Under the pieces are notes generated by a model that made no database searches, was not told the origin of the DNA, and was given only the letters and a program-made list of their open reading frames with translations. From contig CM073194.1 in the NCBI GenBank assembly GCA_037042915.1, forward strand, positions 3,596,001 through 3,660,000: a DNA stretch of 64,000 bases. The letters run 5' to 3'. Shown piece by piece: positions 45,098-57,169 of the stretch. Position 1 is the first letter of the stretch, and each line of letters begins with the position of its first letter. Both the position numbers and the translations under genes were made by a program. Origin of the DNA: Auricularia sp. M13 (lineage: Eukaryota > Basidiomycota > Agaricomycetes > Auriculariales > Auriculariaceae).

Positions 45098-47830
45098 TTA
45101 CAGCCCGATGATCCTCGTCCCCATCTCGTCAAACTCGTACGGGAAGGACTCCGAGAACGAGCTCATGAACATCATGTTCCTCCGGATGCCCAGCTTGTGG
45201 CTCAGCGCCTCCACCGCGGCGGGCGTAAAGGGCGCCTGCACAAACAGCTGTCGGCTCTATCAGCTTCTGCCCCAAGTCTGTCCCTGGCCGCAGACTCGGA
45301 GGGAAATCTGCGGCTACGCACCAAGTCCACCGTGATGTGCGGGAACGCCTCGTCGATGATGTGCGTGTTGGCCTCGAGCTCCGACGGGATGCTGTCGATC
45401 GAGCTCGCGTAGAAATGCACAATCTTGACGCACGATGTCGGCTCGTTGTCCTGGATGTACAGCATCATCTCGAGCAAAGTGTCGATCTGCAAAACGCGTC
45501 TCAGCATCGGCATTATCCCAGGAGACCGAGACAGCCTTCAAGTGGTGAGTCTCACCTGGTCAGTCTTGACGAGACACGCGACGGGTTTGTGACGCAGGTG
45601 TGTAATAGTGTCGGCAATCCGCTGGCCGAGACGGCTGACCCAGCCCCCGTTACGATGGCGAACAGGGACCTGGTCGAGCATCCAGTACGCCCACTGCAGC
45701 GGCGTCACCGGGTTCGCAAACAGACACAGCACGCCGAACAGCGCGATGAAGTATGCCGCGAAGTAGCCGATCGTCCGGGGGTCCAGCGCGATGTTGCCTC
45801 CGAGCATCGCGAGGATGACAAGCAGCGCGAAGCACACGACCCACACGGACGTGCGGGGCGAACGGGGGATTCGGCCGCGGTGGAAGTTAATCATCAGAAG
45901 GGACAATGCAAATAGTCCCACTACGGATAGAAATGCAGTGGTGAACCTGTTTGATGCATGATGGATCAGTACGACCTTGAGACAATGCAACATATTTGGA
46001 AGCAGACTCGCATGAGTGAAACGACCTCGAGCTTCCCTGCAGATGTAGCGTATAGGACGCAACACAGGACGAGGAAAACGACGATGGAGACCCCTTGCGC
46101 GCCGGTGCGCGGCAGTGGTCGCATAATTATCTTTGGCAGTACGCGGTCTCTGTTGCGTCCGAATTTCAGTGACGGATTCTCAACTGGCACTGGTAATATA
46201 GTTCTTAACTCACTTCGTCAGTCGCTCGAAAAGGGCGATGTTGGAGATGATACCCGTAAGAATGCCGGCGCACAGGCAAACGCAGGCGTCTACGACGACC
46301 CAAATGCGCATCCATCGGCCCGCCACAATTTCTCCCAGTTGGCTCAGGATGTTAGCCGAGGCGTTGATCTGGGCGGCCGGTAAGGACTACAAGGCCGTGA
46401 GATGCGACCGCAGTACAAGCACCCTGACCGACAACGTACGGCATAGACAAGCAACATCAAAGTTCCGTTGAGGAAGACCGCCGGCCACAACAGATTCCGC
46501 AGAACGAGTGGGTATCGTCCACGTTTGATGTTGGAAATATAGTCCGGCGCGCACTCGAATCCGGTCATCCCTGTGCTGGATGTTAGTAAACAACCTTCTA
46601 GTCCGGATGGCGACTGACCGAGAAACGAAAGGCAAACGCCATAAAATATGGACTTCAGGGTGCCGGCTGCATCCAGGGGCCTCGCCGTTGCCCAGTTGTG
46701 CTTGAGAACGTCGTTCCCGTGTCGTCCCCATGATACCACGCTCGCTATCATCAACGCGAGCATCGTGGCTATCTACGAGAAAGCTTCATCCACAAATGCT
46801 AGAGAATTTTGCATCAGGACGACCTACATGGATGGCCAGGATGACAAACGCCAACGAAGCGCTTTCCCTGAGTCCGGCCGCGGCAACCAGGGAGAACAAG
46901 ATTAGCAGTATGACCGTCAACCAGACGGAGTTAAATGGGAGATCGGTGTCCCCTTCAATGTAGACTGTCGACGCGGCCGCAGAGACCACTGCGGTGGCCA
47001 GATTGTCGAGCAATGTTATTGTGGCGGCGGCGAGAGCGGCATAGCGCTTGGTCGAATTCAGGAGGTACATATAGCTGAGCAATAGGATTTCAGACGTGAG
47101 ATTCGCTCTCCTGCGCGAGGGAGAACATGCTCACTTGCTCCCACTGACTGGTATGGCCGACGCTAATTCTACCATGATGGGCCGGAATATGAAGAGAATG
47201 CAAGTCGCCACGAACAGCGAGATCGGAGAACTAAGCAATCATTTGCGTGAGAAACGTAATGCACAGTGAGACGGAAAACTCACTATACTCCAGCAACGGC
47301 CGACACTGCAGGAAACGCGTAGAACACTGGACGAATGTGTGAGGAAGGCGTCCCGCCACAGCACGGGGGTACGGCGCACCACTCCCGAGCAAGTCGTTCC
47401 CAACGACCGCAGCGCCGACCCACTGTCCGAGCACCTTCTCATCGGCCGTCTGGACCCTCTTCTCCGCGGCGGCGATGTCCTCCGGCGCGAGGGTGGTCCA
47501 CTGGATCTTGCCCCAGCCCGCAAAGCCGAGCTCAATGGGGAGATTGGCGAAGCGCGACGGGCGGCGCGAGACCTTGACGCCGCCGCCGTCGCGCGGGCGC
47601 AGGATCTGGCGGCGGATGATGGTGTGCAGCTGCGACTGCGCGAAGCTCGGCGGCGCGCGCTCGCTCTTCGCGTCGTCGTCGTCGTCGCGCGCGGGGAGCG
47701 CGGAGAGCTCGTCGCCGGCCTCGTCCACGCCCATGTGTCGCTGGTGCAAGGTCGCGGTGCCATGGGGCTTCGGCGGCGACGAGGCGCTGGCGAGCCCGAC
47801 GTCGCCCTTTTCTTGGGGGATATTGCTCAT
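45098..47830 (-). CDS. APC-superfamily amino-acid permease with C-terminal cytosolic extension
   Basis: Plasma-membrane or vacuolar transporter, substrate probably an amino acid or amine. Minus-strand exons 47830-47380, 47326-47284, 47230-47135, 47074-46828, 46772-46619, 46570-46440, 46368-46214, 46149-46012, 45946-45556, 45486-45322, 45235-45098 give 702 residues. After a 150-residue acidic N-terminus come about 12 hydrophobic segments. APC signatures: QWVGAAVVGNDLLGSVFYAF, MVELASAIPVSGSNYMYLLN, FLGMTGFECAPDYISNIKRG, GIISNIALFERLTKDRVLPK, IMRPLPRTGAQGVSIVVFLV. The last 130 residues are soluble (MMLYIQDNEPTSCVKIVHFY, SELEANTHIIDEAFPHITVD). Intron 8 (46011-45947) appears to use a GC donor (AT/GCGAGT); it alone restores VVSLMFTTAFLSVVG. 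Other introns are GT-AG. Confidence 0.88.
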
Positions 47831-49170
47831 GGCTGCGTTCGGGAGGCTGCGCGGCACGTAGAGTGCTGCTCGCTGGAGCGCCTTTATACGTCGTTGGCGA
47901 ACAAAGCAACGAGCGCGAACGCCACACGGCGACTGCAACCGGGTCCCAGCGGCAAATATTCATCCGGTCCCGTGCCATGTGATCCGGACGGCAGCCTGGC
48001 CACCGCGGCCTCCAGCAAAGTCAACAGTGCTGTTCCCAAAGGCGCAGGGCGAGGTTATTCGTCTCTACCTTTGGGAACATATATTCCGATTGCTACATCC
48101 GCTACCGTCTTCGGATGTGGCGTACATGGACTTCGGCAATACAGTCACTTAACCTGAGTCCGAGGAGTCCTCATGCGGGGTACCAGACGCGTTCCCCGGT
48201 ACGCAAGTAGGGCATGTCATCGCGCAAGCGTTGATAAGCTATGAAAGTCTAGGCTGGCCGAGTTGAGAGCAGGTGTAACAGAGTTTACACCCGTGCTCAC
48301 CGGCCAATGATTGGACGGCCATCCCGAGTCTCTATTCTGCTATGCTTCGTCTCATTCTCCTGAGCACACATAGAAAGGTTTCTTCACGCCAATGATACCT
48401 GAAAATTGTTATCCACGTGCTATCAGACTCCAAGTTATGTGGCATATTGTTGGGAAGCGACCTTCGTTTGAATTGTCAGTATACAAACCCTATTATGATA
48501 CAAGGACGCTCACAGTGACGTCTCTCTGTCTAAATCAGGCATATCATCATGCTGGCTAAGCACTGGCGCGACCTCGACTGACAGGCGACGCAAGCGCTGC
48601 ACATTGATCCCGCGGAGTGGTGCTACACTCGCAGCAAAGCTTTCACAAACATGACGCTTGGACTAGTAGCCTCTAGTAGCTCTACTCCACGCGTGCTGCG
48701 CAGGATCCTTTGCCTCCCAAGGGTGCATTATCGCGCCTCCTGCGGGCCAATACGACTGCAGAGTAATGTGGGCATTGCGGCCGGCCGAGCAAACGCTCCG
48801 CATTTCGAGCTGCGGGGGATGGTATCTGAACTGAGTCAGCGCCGTACGCGCACGGTCTGGGGTCCAGCACTTGATTGTGGCGCCGGTACATGCAGTGTTG
48901 CGGCCGCTGACTGAGGTGATCGACAGTCACGTTGAAAAGCAGGAATTGGGACAGGGACTCTGTCGTGTGCCTGGATATACTTCAGGAGATTCTGAGACGG
49001 ATGCTGAAGGCTTGAGGAACCGAGGTTGCGAGAATAGCCGGCAAGGCTAATAGATGACCTCGGAGTACTGTGCTGGAGGGGAACTGAGCCCACAAAAATA
49101 TTCGAGTATTATGATAGACGCGCTGCTGACCTATAGTCCTGACTACAACAGTCGTGAGACAGGTTGTTAA
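47831..49170. other. Divergent intergenic region
   Basis: Lies between the permease start (minus) and the RING E3 start (plus). The long plus-strand frames at 47339-48157 overlap permease exon 1 and are its antisense shadow. No gene supported. Confidence 0.5.
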
Positions 49171-49194
49171 ATGGCGACTGGGGCGGCGGTGCAA

Positions 49195-51331
49195 ATGGGG
49201 GCGGCCGGGGAACGTCGGGTGAGCCGGGCCCGAATGGATTGCAACATAAGAAGCCGAAGCGCAGCCGCGGCACTTCTTGTAGCGCGCCGCCAGCCAGTCA
49301 GCCCGCCCGAGCTGCTCTCCCTCCGAGTCTCTGCCCACCACGGCGTCCACAGTCTACAACACGTCGGGCGCGATGACCTCGCTGTCCAACTGGTGTATGC
49401 CCCGCCCCGCCGCCGCCGGCGCTCGCTTGCTAAGCTGACCTGGACCGCAGACAGCAACCAGTACGGGGTATGGCGGCGCACACGCGGGATGCGCATGCCG
49501 CCCTTCATGCCCAACGACCCCGCCGCCGTTGGCACGGCGCAGCAGCCGGCAGCAGCACCGGGTCCCGCGGACGCGGCCAAGACGAAGCCGGAAACTCTGT
49601 TCGGGCCTGCGCTCGGCGCCGTGTCTCCAGCGCCAGACTGGACGAATATCAAGACGTCGACCAAGGACGTCGCCGACGAGCTGACGCCCGACATTGTCAG
49701 AAGCTGGATTGCGAAGAGCAAAGACGTGAGACTTGCTCTGATTTCGCACAAGCGCCGCTCGTGATTGACCGCTACCCCCATATTACAGCCGTCGCAGCCC
49801 ACGACAACGCTCCAGGCACTCGTCAACGTCAAGCGGCCCACGCTCAAACTGTCTCCGCTCACCGACGACCCCGGCCATCACGCGATTGAATTTGAATACG
49901 ACGCCGACGCTCCGAAATGCTCGATCTCGATTCATGTCTTTCCCCCAGCGACACCGAACACTCCCCTGCTTGTCTACGAACACATCTCCGACGGCGGCTT
50001 TGGCAAGACGCTTAAACTCGAAGACGACGCCGTGTTGGAGCTGGCGAAATACGAATTCGTCGCGGGACAGGCTCCGCAACCGGTTGCCGAGGCCAAACCG
50101 CAAGAGGCCTCGACTTCTACGCCGCCAGCGGCTGCAGCTTCTGCTGAAGATGCCGCTGCTCATGGTGGCCACAAGAAGCGGTTCTCGGCTTTCCATTTCC
50201 GCAAGCGACCCAGCGGCACCGCGAGCCGCAACGCCTCGGGTGCCGTCACGGCGGGCCCGGCGTTGCAGGTTGTCGATGTGGATGCGACCGTGCCATCTTC
50301 CGACGCGAAGAAGGACGATGATGGTGTTCGTGTGATGATTCGCATCGAGGCGCTTGACGAACATGGTGGGTATTTACAACCAGCATTTTACCAAGAAACT
50401 GACCTCGCGCAGAGCATTCGATGGCCAGCGTCAACACGCAAACTACCTATCTTCACATTGTTCGTCTTGGTCAAAAGCCGGAGGGTCAAGAGACCGAGCA
50501 GGACACTCGGCCATGGGTCGTCAAAGTTGTCAAGCGCGAAGCGACCGTTCGTCATAGCTCTATGTTTATCTCAATCAAGCGCTGACATACGCACACAGAT
50601 CGGTTTCCACACATTCCACTTGCACGAAATCTATGGCTTGACAAGCACGTCGTCATCCACATCAGCGCCTGCGCCGCCGGAGATGACGTATCCGCCCACA
50701 GCGACCAACGCCGCCGATGCGACGTACGACTTTGCCGGGCAGGAATGCGTGCTGTGTCTTTCGTCGCCGCGCGAGGTCGTGCTGCTCCCGTGCAGACATC
50801 TTGTGGCGTGCAAGGAATGCGCGGACAACATGGTCGAATTCGGCGCGGGCGGCACATTGCACCAGGCGACGGAGGAGACGGCGGCCGATACCACGCAGCA
50901 GGAGCAGACGGCCACGACCTCCGCCGCGGGCGATACGGCCGCTGCGCCGGTCGTGGCGCCCGTCCCTGCTGCTGCACCGCGGAGGAAGCGGAAGCCCAAG
51001 GGCTGGTTCTGCCCGGTTTGCCGCCAACGTACGTGTCCTCTCGCCGTCTTTATCTAGTGGTACTCATGCCCCTCTTTCCATAGCGTACACGTCCCTCCTG
51101 CGCATCACGACGACACCGCCTGACCTGAAACCCGTGCGCGACTCGGAGGATGGCACCGAGGCAGGCGAAGCGCCGCCTCTCCCTGTCGAGCAGCCCGACG
51201 CAGCCGCTGCCACCACCACTCTCGAGCAGCGCCCGTCGTTCCTGCGCTCGCTCTCGCGCGCGTTCAACGGGAACACGCCACCCCCGGCGCCAGCTACGAC
51301 GGCCGCCGAGGTGCCCAACCACGTCGCCTAG
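49195..51331 (+). CDS. Mahogunin (MGRN1/LOG2)-like RING E3 ubiquitin ligase
   Basis: Exons 49195-49218, 49283-49392, 49455-49725, 49789-50365, 50413-50546, 50599-51028, 51084-51331 give 597 residues. The ATG at 49195 is preferred over the in-frame one at 49171 because it yields MGAAGERR; mahogunin-type ligases start Met-Gly and are often N-myristoylated. The family substrate-binding domain is clear: TLQALVNVKRPTLKLS, AIEFEYDADAPKCSISIHVF, TYLHIVRLGQ, WVVKVVKREATIGFHTFHLH, EIYGL. The RING is CVLC (about residue 422), LPCRHLVACKECADNM, then FCPVCRQPYTSLLRI. About 60 low-complexity residues separate the third and fourth Cys pairs, far more than usual. The third exon acceptor (49454) was chosen because the upstream one creates a stop. 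Related animal and plant proteins ubiquitinate membrane proteins. Confidence 0.85.
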
Positions 51332-52091
51332 GCGCACTTTCGTCGCTTTTCTTGCCTTGTGATGGACGCTGCACTTCCTCCTCGCTCCTCGCACTACTGG
51401 GCTTTGTATATCCACCCCTAGCCTCTTGTCAAAAGCTGACATGCCATGCTATGATTCGCTGTACTAGTGTACCATTATTGGGAACGATGCTTTTTCGATC
51501 TGGAAATATCGCGTGGGAGGTACGGTCACCTGCATGGCATTCTTACCAAGTCTCGTGAATCCATCTCGATTAGGGAAATATTTCTCAGACTGTTACAGTG
51601 GTGTTATATACAGTTAATAATATCGTCCTCCCTGTCAGATTCGGAGTGAAATGCTTTGTCATTTTGTTCCAGTACTTGCTCCCGTGTTCACTGAAGCAGC
51701 AGAATTGTCGAGTCAGTCGACAACTTGAAGGCGGCCCACTGAACTCCGAGTCCGCCGTGACCGTTCTTCTTACCCCTTGGCCACCGCAGTTGGCCACCAA
51801 TTTGTCGCTACCCATTGCATGAGGACTCTTTCTGGCTCACTAGCACGCTGTACAGATGACCTGAAAGGCATACGGATCGGGGCGCCCTGTGCTTGGAGTG
51901 GCAAACCGCAGCAAAAGTTATTGGGCAGCGGCTCTCCTCTCCCGCTGTTTCTCGGGGCACGCGTGGATGGTCTCCATTCAACGGACCGGATTCCTAAGCA
52001 ATGGCCGGCGCGAATCCTTCCCGGCTGGGGGGCGCGAGCATGAGTACTTGAAGGCCTGTCTGGAGTGCTCGATGTTTGCCCCGTTACTGCA
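51332..52091. other. Intergenic region
   Basis: Holds the 3' end of the RING E3 gene and the promoter of the monooxygenase. No gene seen. Confidence 0.5.
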
Positions 52092-54193
52092 ATGGCGTCC
52101 GATCTCGATACTACCCAGCTCGCGCTGTCCTGGCTGAAGAACTTCGAGGCTTTGTGCGCTGGAGGTGGCACCGAGGATGACTTGCGCGCCGTCTTCATTG
52201 GCGACAACGAGAACTGCTGGCTGCGCGACCTGCTCGTCCTTGGGAATGACTTCCGCACGTACCACGGCCACGACGATATCCGCGGCCGCCTCGCCACTGC
52301 TGCCGCGCTGCACGATTTTGAGCTCGACCTGGCGAAAGTTATCGAAGGCTCCGTCGTGCTGCTGTTTCGATTCAAGATCACCGCAGCACGGAATAGCGAG
52401 TTCATCGCGCGCGTCGACGCCACAGGCCGCGGGTGCGCGAGGCTGAACCGGCAGCCCGACGGCCAGTGGCGCGCGTGGACGGTCCTGCTCACCCTGCACG
52501 ACCTCGTCGGGCACGAAGAACTGGTCGGACGCGCGAAGGTGCCAGCCAATGCCGAGCAGACATGGGACGACGCGTGGAAAGCTTCCTGCGACGCGATTAC
52601 TGAGGATCTCGCAGTACTTGTAGGTCTGTATCTTTATCGCATCCGACCTCGGGAGCGTTGTGCTCACGGCACCCCCCACCCCCCGCATGATGTAGTCGGC
52701 GCCGGCCAGTCGGGACTGATGACTGCTGCCCGGCTCAAGTATATGGGCGTCAAGACGCTGGTCATCGAGCGTAAGAAGGTCGGCGATATCTGGGGCGACC
52801 GGTACAGCCTCCTCAAGCTGCATACGCCGATCCAGACGAACTCATGTAAGGCTGTTTCCCCCGTACGTATCGGCCCATGTTGACCATCTGCATAGTCCCT
52901 TACCAACCATGGCCGGAGACATGGCCGAAGTACCTGCCCAAGACCAAGGTCGCGCAGTTCATGCGGGCCTACGCAGAGGCGCAGGATCTGCATGTGTGGG
53001 AGTCCACTGAGATGCTGTCCGACCCTCGGCCGGCGTACGACGAAGAGAAGCGCACTTGGACGGTGCATGTTTTGCGAGGAGGCGAAACGGTTACCTTGCA
53101 CCCTCGACATCTCGTCCTGGCGGTCGGTTTCGCGAGCCTTCCGAGGCTCCCTAGTCTTCCAGGTCGGGATCAGTTCAAGGGGATCGTGCTGCACAGCTCT
53201 GAGCATACAAACGCGCATGCGTGGAAGGGCAAGAGGGTTGTCATCGTTGGAGCTGTACGTTGCGTTCATGCTTCGCCCTCGTCAAGCCCTCGTTCTGAAG
53301 CTCACCACCTCATTTGCGTCAGTGTAACTCTGGCTGCGATATTGCACTCGACGCTCTGAGAAGCGGGGCATCCGAGGTCAGCCACAGTACTTTGCGTACC
53401 CCCAACCTCATGCTCTACCTCCAGGTCACAGTTATCCAGCGCTCGAAGACGTGCGCAGTCTTTCCAGGTATTCGCTAGCCTTGATGCACTTTCTAATGAT
53501 CGCCTCTACAGTACGGTCATGTCCATGCCGGCCTTAGAAGCGGCCCAGTTTAATCGGACCTACCCGGACGTTACGGACTTGACGCTCGAGCAGCTCGACC
53601 TGATGGTCAATGCCGTTCCTCACCCCGCCATCATCAACATTCTTCACCACGGCGGCTTCGCGAAGATACAAGATATGGACCGTGAGATGCTGGACGGCCT
53701 CGAGGCCGTCGGTTTCAAGACGGGCGATGCCCCGCTTTACGAGCTTCTCGTGACGCGCGGCGGCGGTTTCATCGAGGATCAGGGAGCCATCCCTCAGATT
53801 ATCGCTCGCCGTATCGAGGTCAAGAACGGTGTGGAAGTCGCGCGGCTCGAGGCCGACTTGGTGGTCTTCACTGATGGGTCCACGCTGTCTGCCGATGTGC
53901 TTGTTTTGGCGTGAGTCTCCCCGATGAGTCGCGTCTTGAGGTGCTGAAATGAGATACCGCACAGCACGGGATACAAAGGCATGCGTAGCGTCGTCCGAGA
54001 CACATTCGGGGACGAGCTGTATAAGCAAACGTCCGATGTCTGGGGAGTAGATGCGCATGGCGAACTGCGGGGAAGTTATAGGCCCTCAGGCCACAAGGCC
54101 TTTTGGTACGCCGTAGGTTTCTTCGGCCATGCACGCTTCTTGGGCAGGTTTCTGGTGAGATCAATCATAATGCCGAAGTATAACGACGACTAA
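52092..54193 (+). CDS. Flavin-containing monooxygenase with N-terminal SnoaL-like domain
   Basis: FAD- and NADPH-dependent oxidase of the FMO/YUCCA-like class; substrate unknown. Exons 52092-52623, 52696-52845, 52896-53254, 53323-53376, 53425-53450, 53512-53910, 53965-54193 give 582 residues. Residues 1-175 resemble a SnoaL/NTF2-like cup (WLRDLLVLGNDFRTYHGHDD). The FAD loop VVGAGQSGLMTAARLK follows, then RKKVGDIWGDRYSLLKLHTP, PYQPWPETWPKYLP, the FMO motif region FKGIVLHSSEH, the NADP loop VVIVGACNSGCDIAL, VTVIQRSKTTVMSMPALE, and ATGYKGMRS near the end. All these appear only after splicing; the 26-base exon 5 ends at RSKT so that its donor GTGCGC keeps the frame. No signal peptide. This N-terminal domain plus FMO arrangement is common in fungal FAD/NAD(P)-binding proteins. 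Confidence 0.87.
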
Positions 54194-55466
54194 TCGTGGC
54201 ACTGCAGGCCCTGCAAATCCTCGCGTCTGAGCTCCAACGCGAGCAGTGAATGAGAGGCAAACTACTTCGACCAATTGAACCTCTTTATCTTGTACCAAGG
54301 CTCCCGGGGTTCGGCTAGTCTAGATGATATTACAATGGAGTGATTGGAAGTGCCCAATTCGGTGTTGGCCGTGATGCACGTGATCTCGACGCGTCCCGAG
54401 AGACGCGTTGAATCCTCACAACAGCTATTCTGAACGCTCATAGAAGAACAATAAGACTATAAAAGCCGTTCTCAGAGTGAAATCTTCCGTATTATCGCCT
54501 GCTCGGTCGCAAACTGAACATCCCGGCGGCATCTGGATTAAGCGCCGGATAAGTCCCCCGATCGCACAACGACCTGTAAGAGACCGTCACTGCATACTGA
54601 ACCCCTATAAAGTGTCTCACAAATTCCCAAAATGTCAATAAGATACAATTTCCAAGCAGATTATACTACTACCGCTGGTGGGAGTAATTATTTGGAATTA
54701 TCAGCAACGGTCGGTCACAGCCGAGATCACGGTGCCAGCCGAATTGGGGACTTGCAATCAGACCCGCGCGTTATGATGCAGACTCTAATTGGAACGACTA
54801 TCTTCCAACAGAGGATGCAAAGGAGACTAGGGTTCGGCGGGACTGCAACAGAGGGCCCATACAGTCACATTTTCCGGAAGACAAACTCTGTGTTATCATC
54901 AGGAAAACGTGTTTTTCCCTATTGCGGCCTAAGGAAACTCTAGTGGCTCCTGCGCTGATGCCCACTGCCACAGCCCGTCTCATTCGGGTTGGTGGGTTCC
55001 GAGCAACTCTACTCGCATCTCGGGCCTCCGGGTGCGTCAGAAAGCTCGCCAACAGCAATTCCGTAGCGTAGAAAGCTGGAAGCTGTCGCTAACGTGCTGC
55101 CAGAGTTGCAACTGACTGATCTCAAGCGCTTGAGCGCGTACATCCCGCACATGCCGGTCTTACCTGAGACTGAGTTTCCCTTCAACCACGGCCCTCACAG
55201 CACCCTTACACGCATCGGCCACTGGACGGAAACAGTTTGGGGTGTTTGTGTCACAGTGACAGCGTTATGGGCGTTGGGCAAGCATCCAGCCGTACAATAA
55301 ATGGGAACACATTCCGTAGAGTCCGCTTCTCTTCAAGACTGTCGCTGAGAAGCTAAGTCCCTCAGTCTGAACTTTGCCTATTACCTAGTGGGAAGTCAGG
55401 AACAGGAACTGAGGCCGCTAGCTCAATCTGTCAAACCCTCAAACCTCCCACAACGTCGGACTTCCG

Positions 55467-55501
55467 GACAAAACCGACCAACCAAACCAACCAAGCTAAC
55501 C
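55467..55501 (+). repeat. Left arm of 35-base inverted repeat, CCAA-rich
   Basis: Matches the reverse complement of 56607-56641 at 33 of 35 positions by eye. Part of the match is a degenerate CCAA microsatellite, but the GACAAAACC end is not. Confidence 0.65.
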
Positions 55502-56407
55502 AACAACCGAATATTGTGGAGAAATATCTCGGTCCCACAGGCTTCGGTCTTTGAATGTTATCATGTGCCCCTTCCAGAGTCAAGGAACTTGTCCTATGCG
55601 TATTGTTGAGAGTACGGACTCTCGCGGAGGCAAAACGGAAGCTGCACCGAGCATTCGGGCCGAGCACTCAAGAGTCAAGTCGAGGGTACCTGAGCAGCTC
55701 AACGCTCAATAACTAGAAAACGACCTGCCACGGAGGGGTGCCGCACAAGACGAACATGATCTGAGTTATGTATAGCCTGAGGCCATTCCATACCACGTCT
55801 TTCACTGCGGTCGACTGACAAAGGCGGACTGACGACGTCATCCCGCATATCGATTGCAAGGCCCAAGAACACGAACAACTGCAGACTCGCTAACCCGTGT
55901 CCTGCTTGCATGGGAGATGCGACCCGGTTACGAGTATCGCTGGGCGTCGAGGAACATGTGGATACTCGAGCGCGTTGGGGCAGCTGCAGCTCGGCTATAG
56001 GATTCAGCACGCCCGAGATTAACCAACGGGTCAGTGACAGGGAGGTTAAAAGGTCGGATGCTAGTATTGCGATATAAGTAGCAAAGGGAAGCACAGTGAA
56101 ATAGTTGATTATGAGCTGGCCATTGGTTGGGGGGCATTTGGGGAGTTGGACGATGCTGATCTCCGGCCGTGCGCACATGCGAGGTCAAACACAACTGACT
56201 AGAAAAAAGGGAGGGGGGGGGGAGTAGAGCGGCAGTCGCAGCCGATAGAAAGTGTGATGGGTGCGGGGAAGCGCAGCGCGCACAGTGAGCAACCAGCAAT
56301 GCGGCAGGCCAACGCTGCCGAACAGCCAGCCCGCGGCACTCGGCCAGCCGGGGGCAGGAAAGGCTGCGATAGCCTTTGGCTGAGCGTTCGCGGGCGCGGG
56401 TAGTGTC

Positions 56408-56439
<32 letters not shown>
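56408..56439 (+). repeat. (GCG)n microsatellite
   Basis: About ten GCG units in non-coding DNA. Confidence 0.85.
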
Positions 56440-56606
56440 AGTAGCAGCAAGAGCGGTGACACGACAGCGACGACGACGAAAAATGTGGGGAATGAAAAGG
56501 GTCGCCGCAAATTTCCGGCTGGGCGACGACAGCGAGTCAGCCGCCGGAGCGTTCGCAGCTCGGCCGAAGCGTCGGGCACTTTGATCCGTATGAACCGACC
56601 TTGGTT

Positions 56607-56641
56607 GGTTGGCTTGGTTGGTTTGGTTGGTTGGTTTTGTC
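56607..56641 (-). repeat. Right arm of 35-base inverted repeat, TTGG-rich
   Basis: Inverse partner of 55467-55501, 1.1 kb away. No flanking direct repeat is visible. Confidence 0.65.
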
Positions 56642-57064
56642 TGCAACTCATACGTTCTCCGATGGTTGAGTCGGAGTTCAATGCTTCTTGACCTCGTACC
56701 TCCACCTGGACGCCCACCGTGATCACCAGCCTCATGGACCGTACCCGCCAGATTTCTCTTGCTCCGCCCACAGGCATCATGCCAGGTTATGCTTTATTCA
56801 TTTGGGATGCGAGCTTTTCTACCCTATCATGTACATTTCCCAGCGCTGGAGGTCGACGTGCACGTTGCTCCTGATGGTTCATTAGCCCCGCGAGCCGGTA
56901 TGTTACTCTCATTCGAGCTCCTCATGATTCCCATTCGTCATTGGCTATGCCTAGATTGCTATCATCGCCTCGTTCCGTATCGCGGCCGCACCCGAACTGT
57001 ACAGCAACCTCAGTTTTACAGTTTCTACAAACCTGCGGAAGTAAATCACCTGTTCCGGCTGGCG

Positions 57065-57071
57065 TATATAA
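57065..57071 (+). promoter_or_regulatory. TATA box of the intronless coiled-coil gene
   Basis: TATATAA 99 bases before the ATG at 57170. Confidence 0.55.
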
Positions 57072-57169
57072 TCTGCGGTTTGACGACTCATCTCTTTTTT
57101 TCCCGACTCTCGCCTCATTAATACCGTCGACCAACCACCGACCCCTCCGCTCCCCACATACTCTCTAAA

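Larger units (their letters stand above)
54194..57169. other. Gene-poor region of 3 kb with repeats
   Basis: Contains two inverted (CCAA)n-type arms at 55467-55501 and 56607-56641, a poly-G run near 56211, and a (GCG)n run at 56408-56439. The plus frame at 54632-54943 and others lack any support. The right end is the promoter of the coiled-coil gene (TATA 57065-57071). Confidence 0.5.

Noticed and set aside
47339-48157. 272-codon plus-strand open frame
   Set aside because: Antisense to permease exon 1 and its promoter; Arg/Ala-rich composition is a shadow of the real gene.
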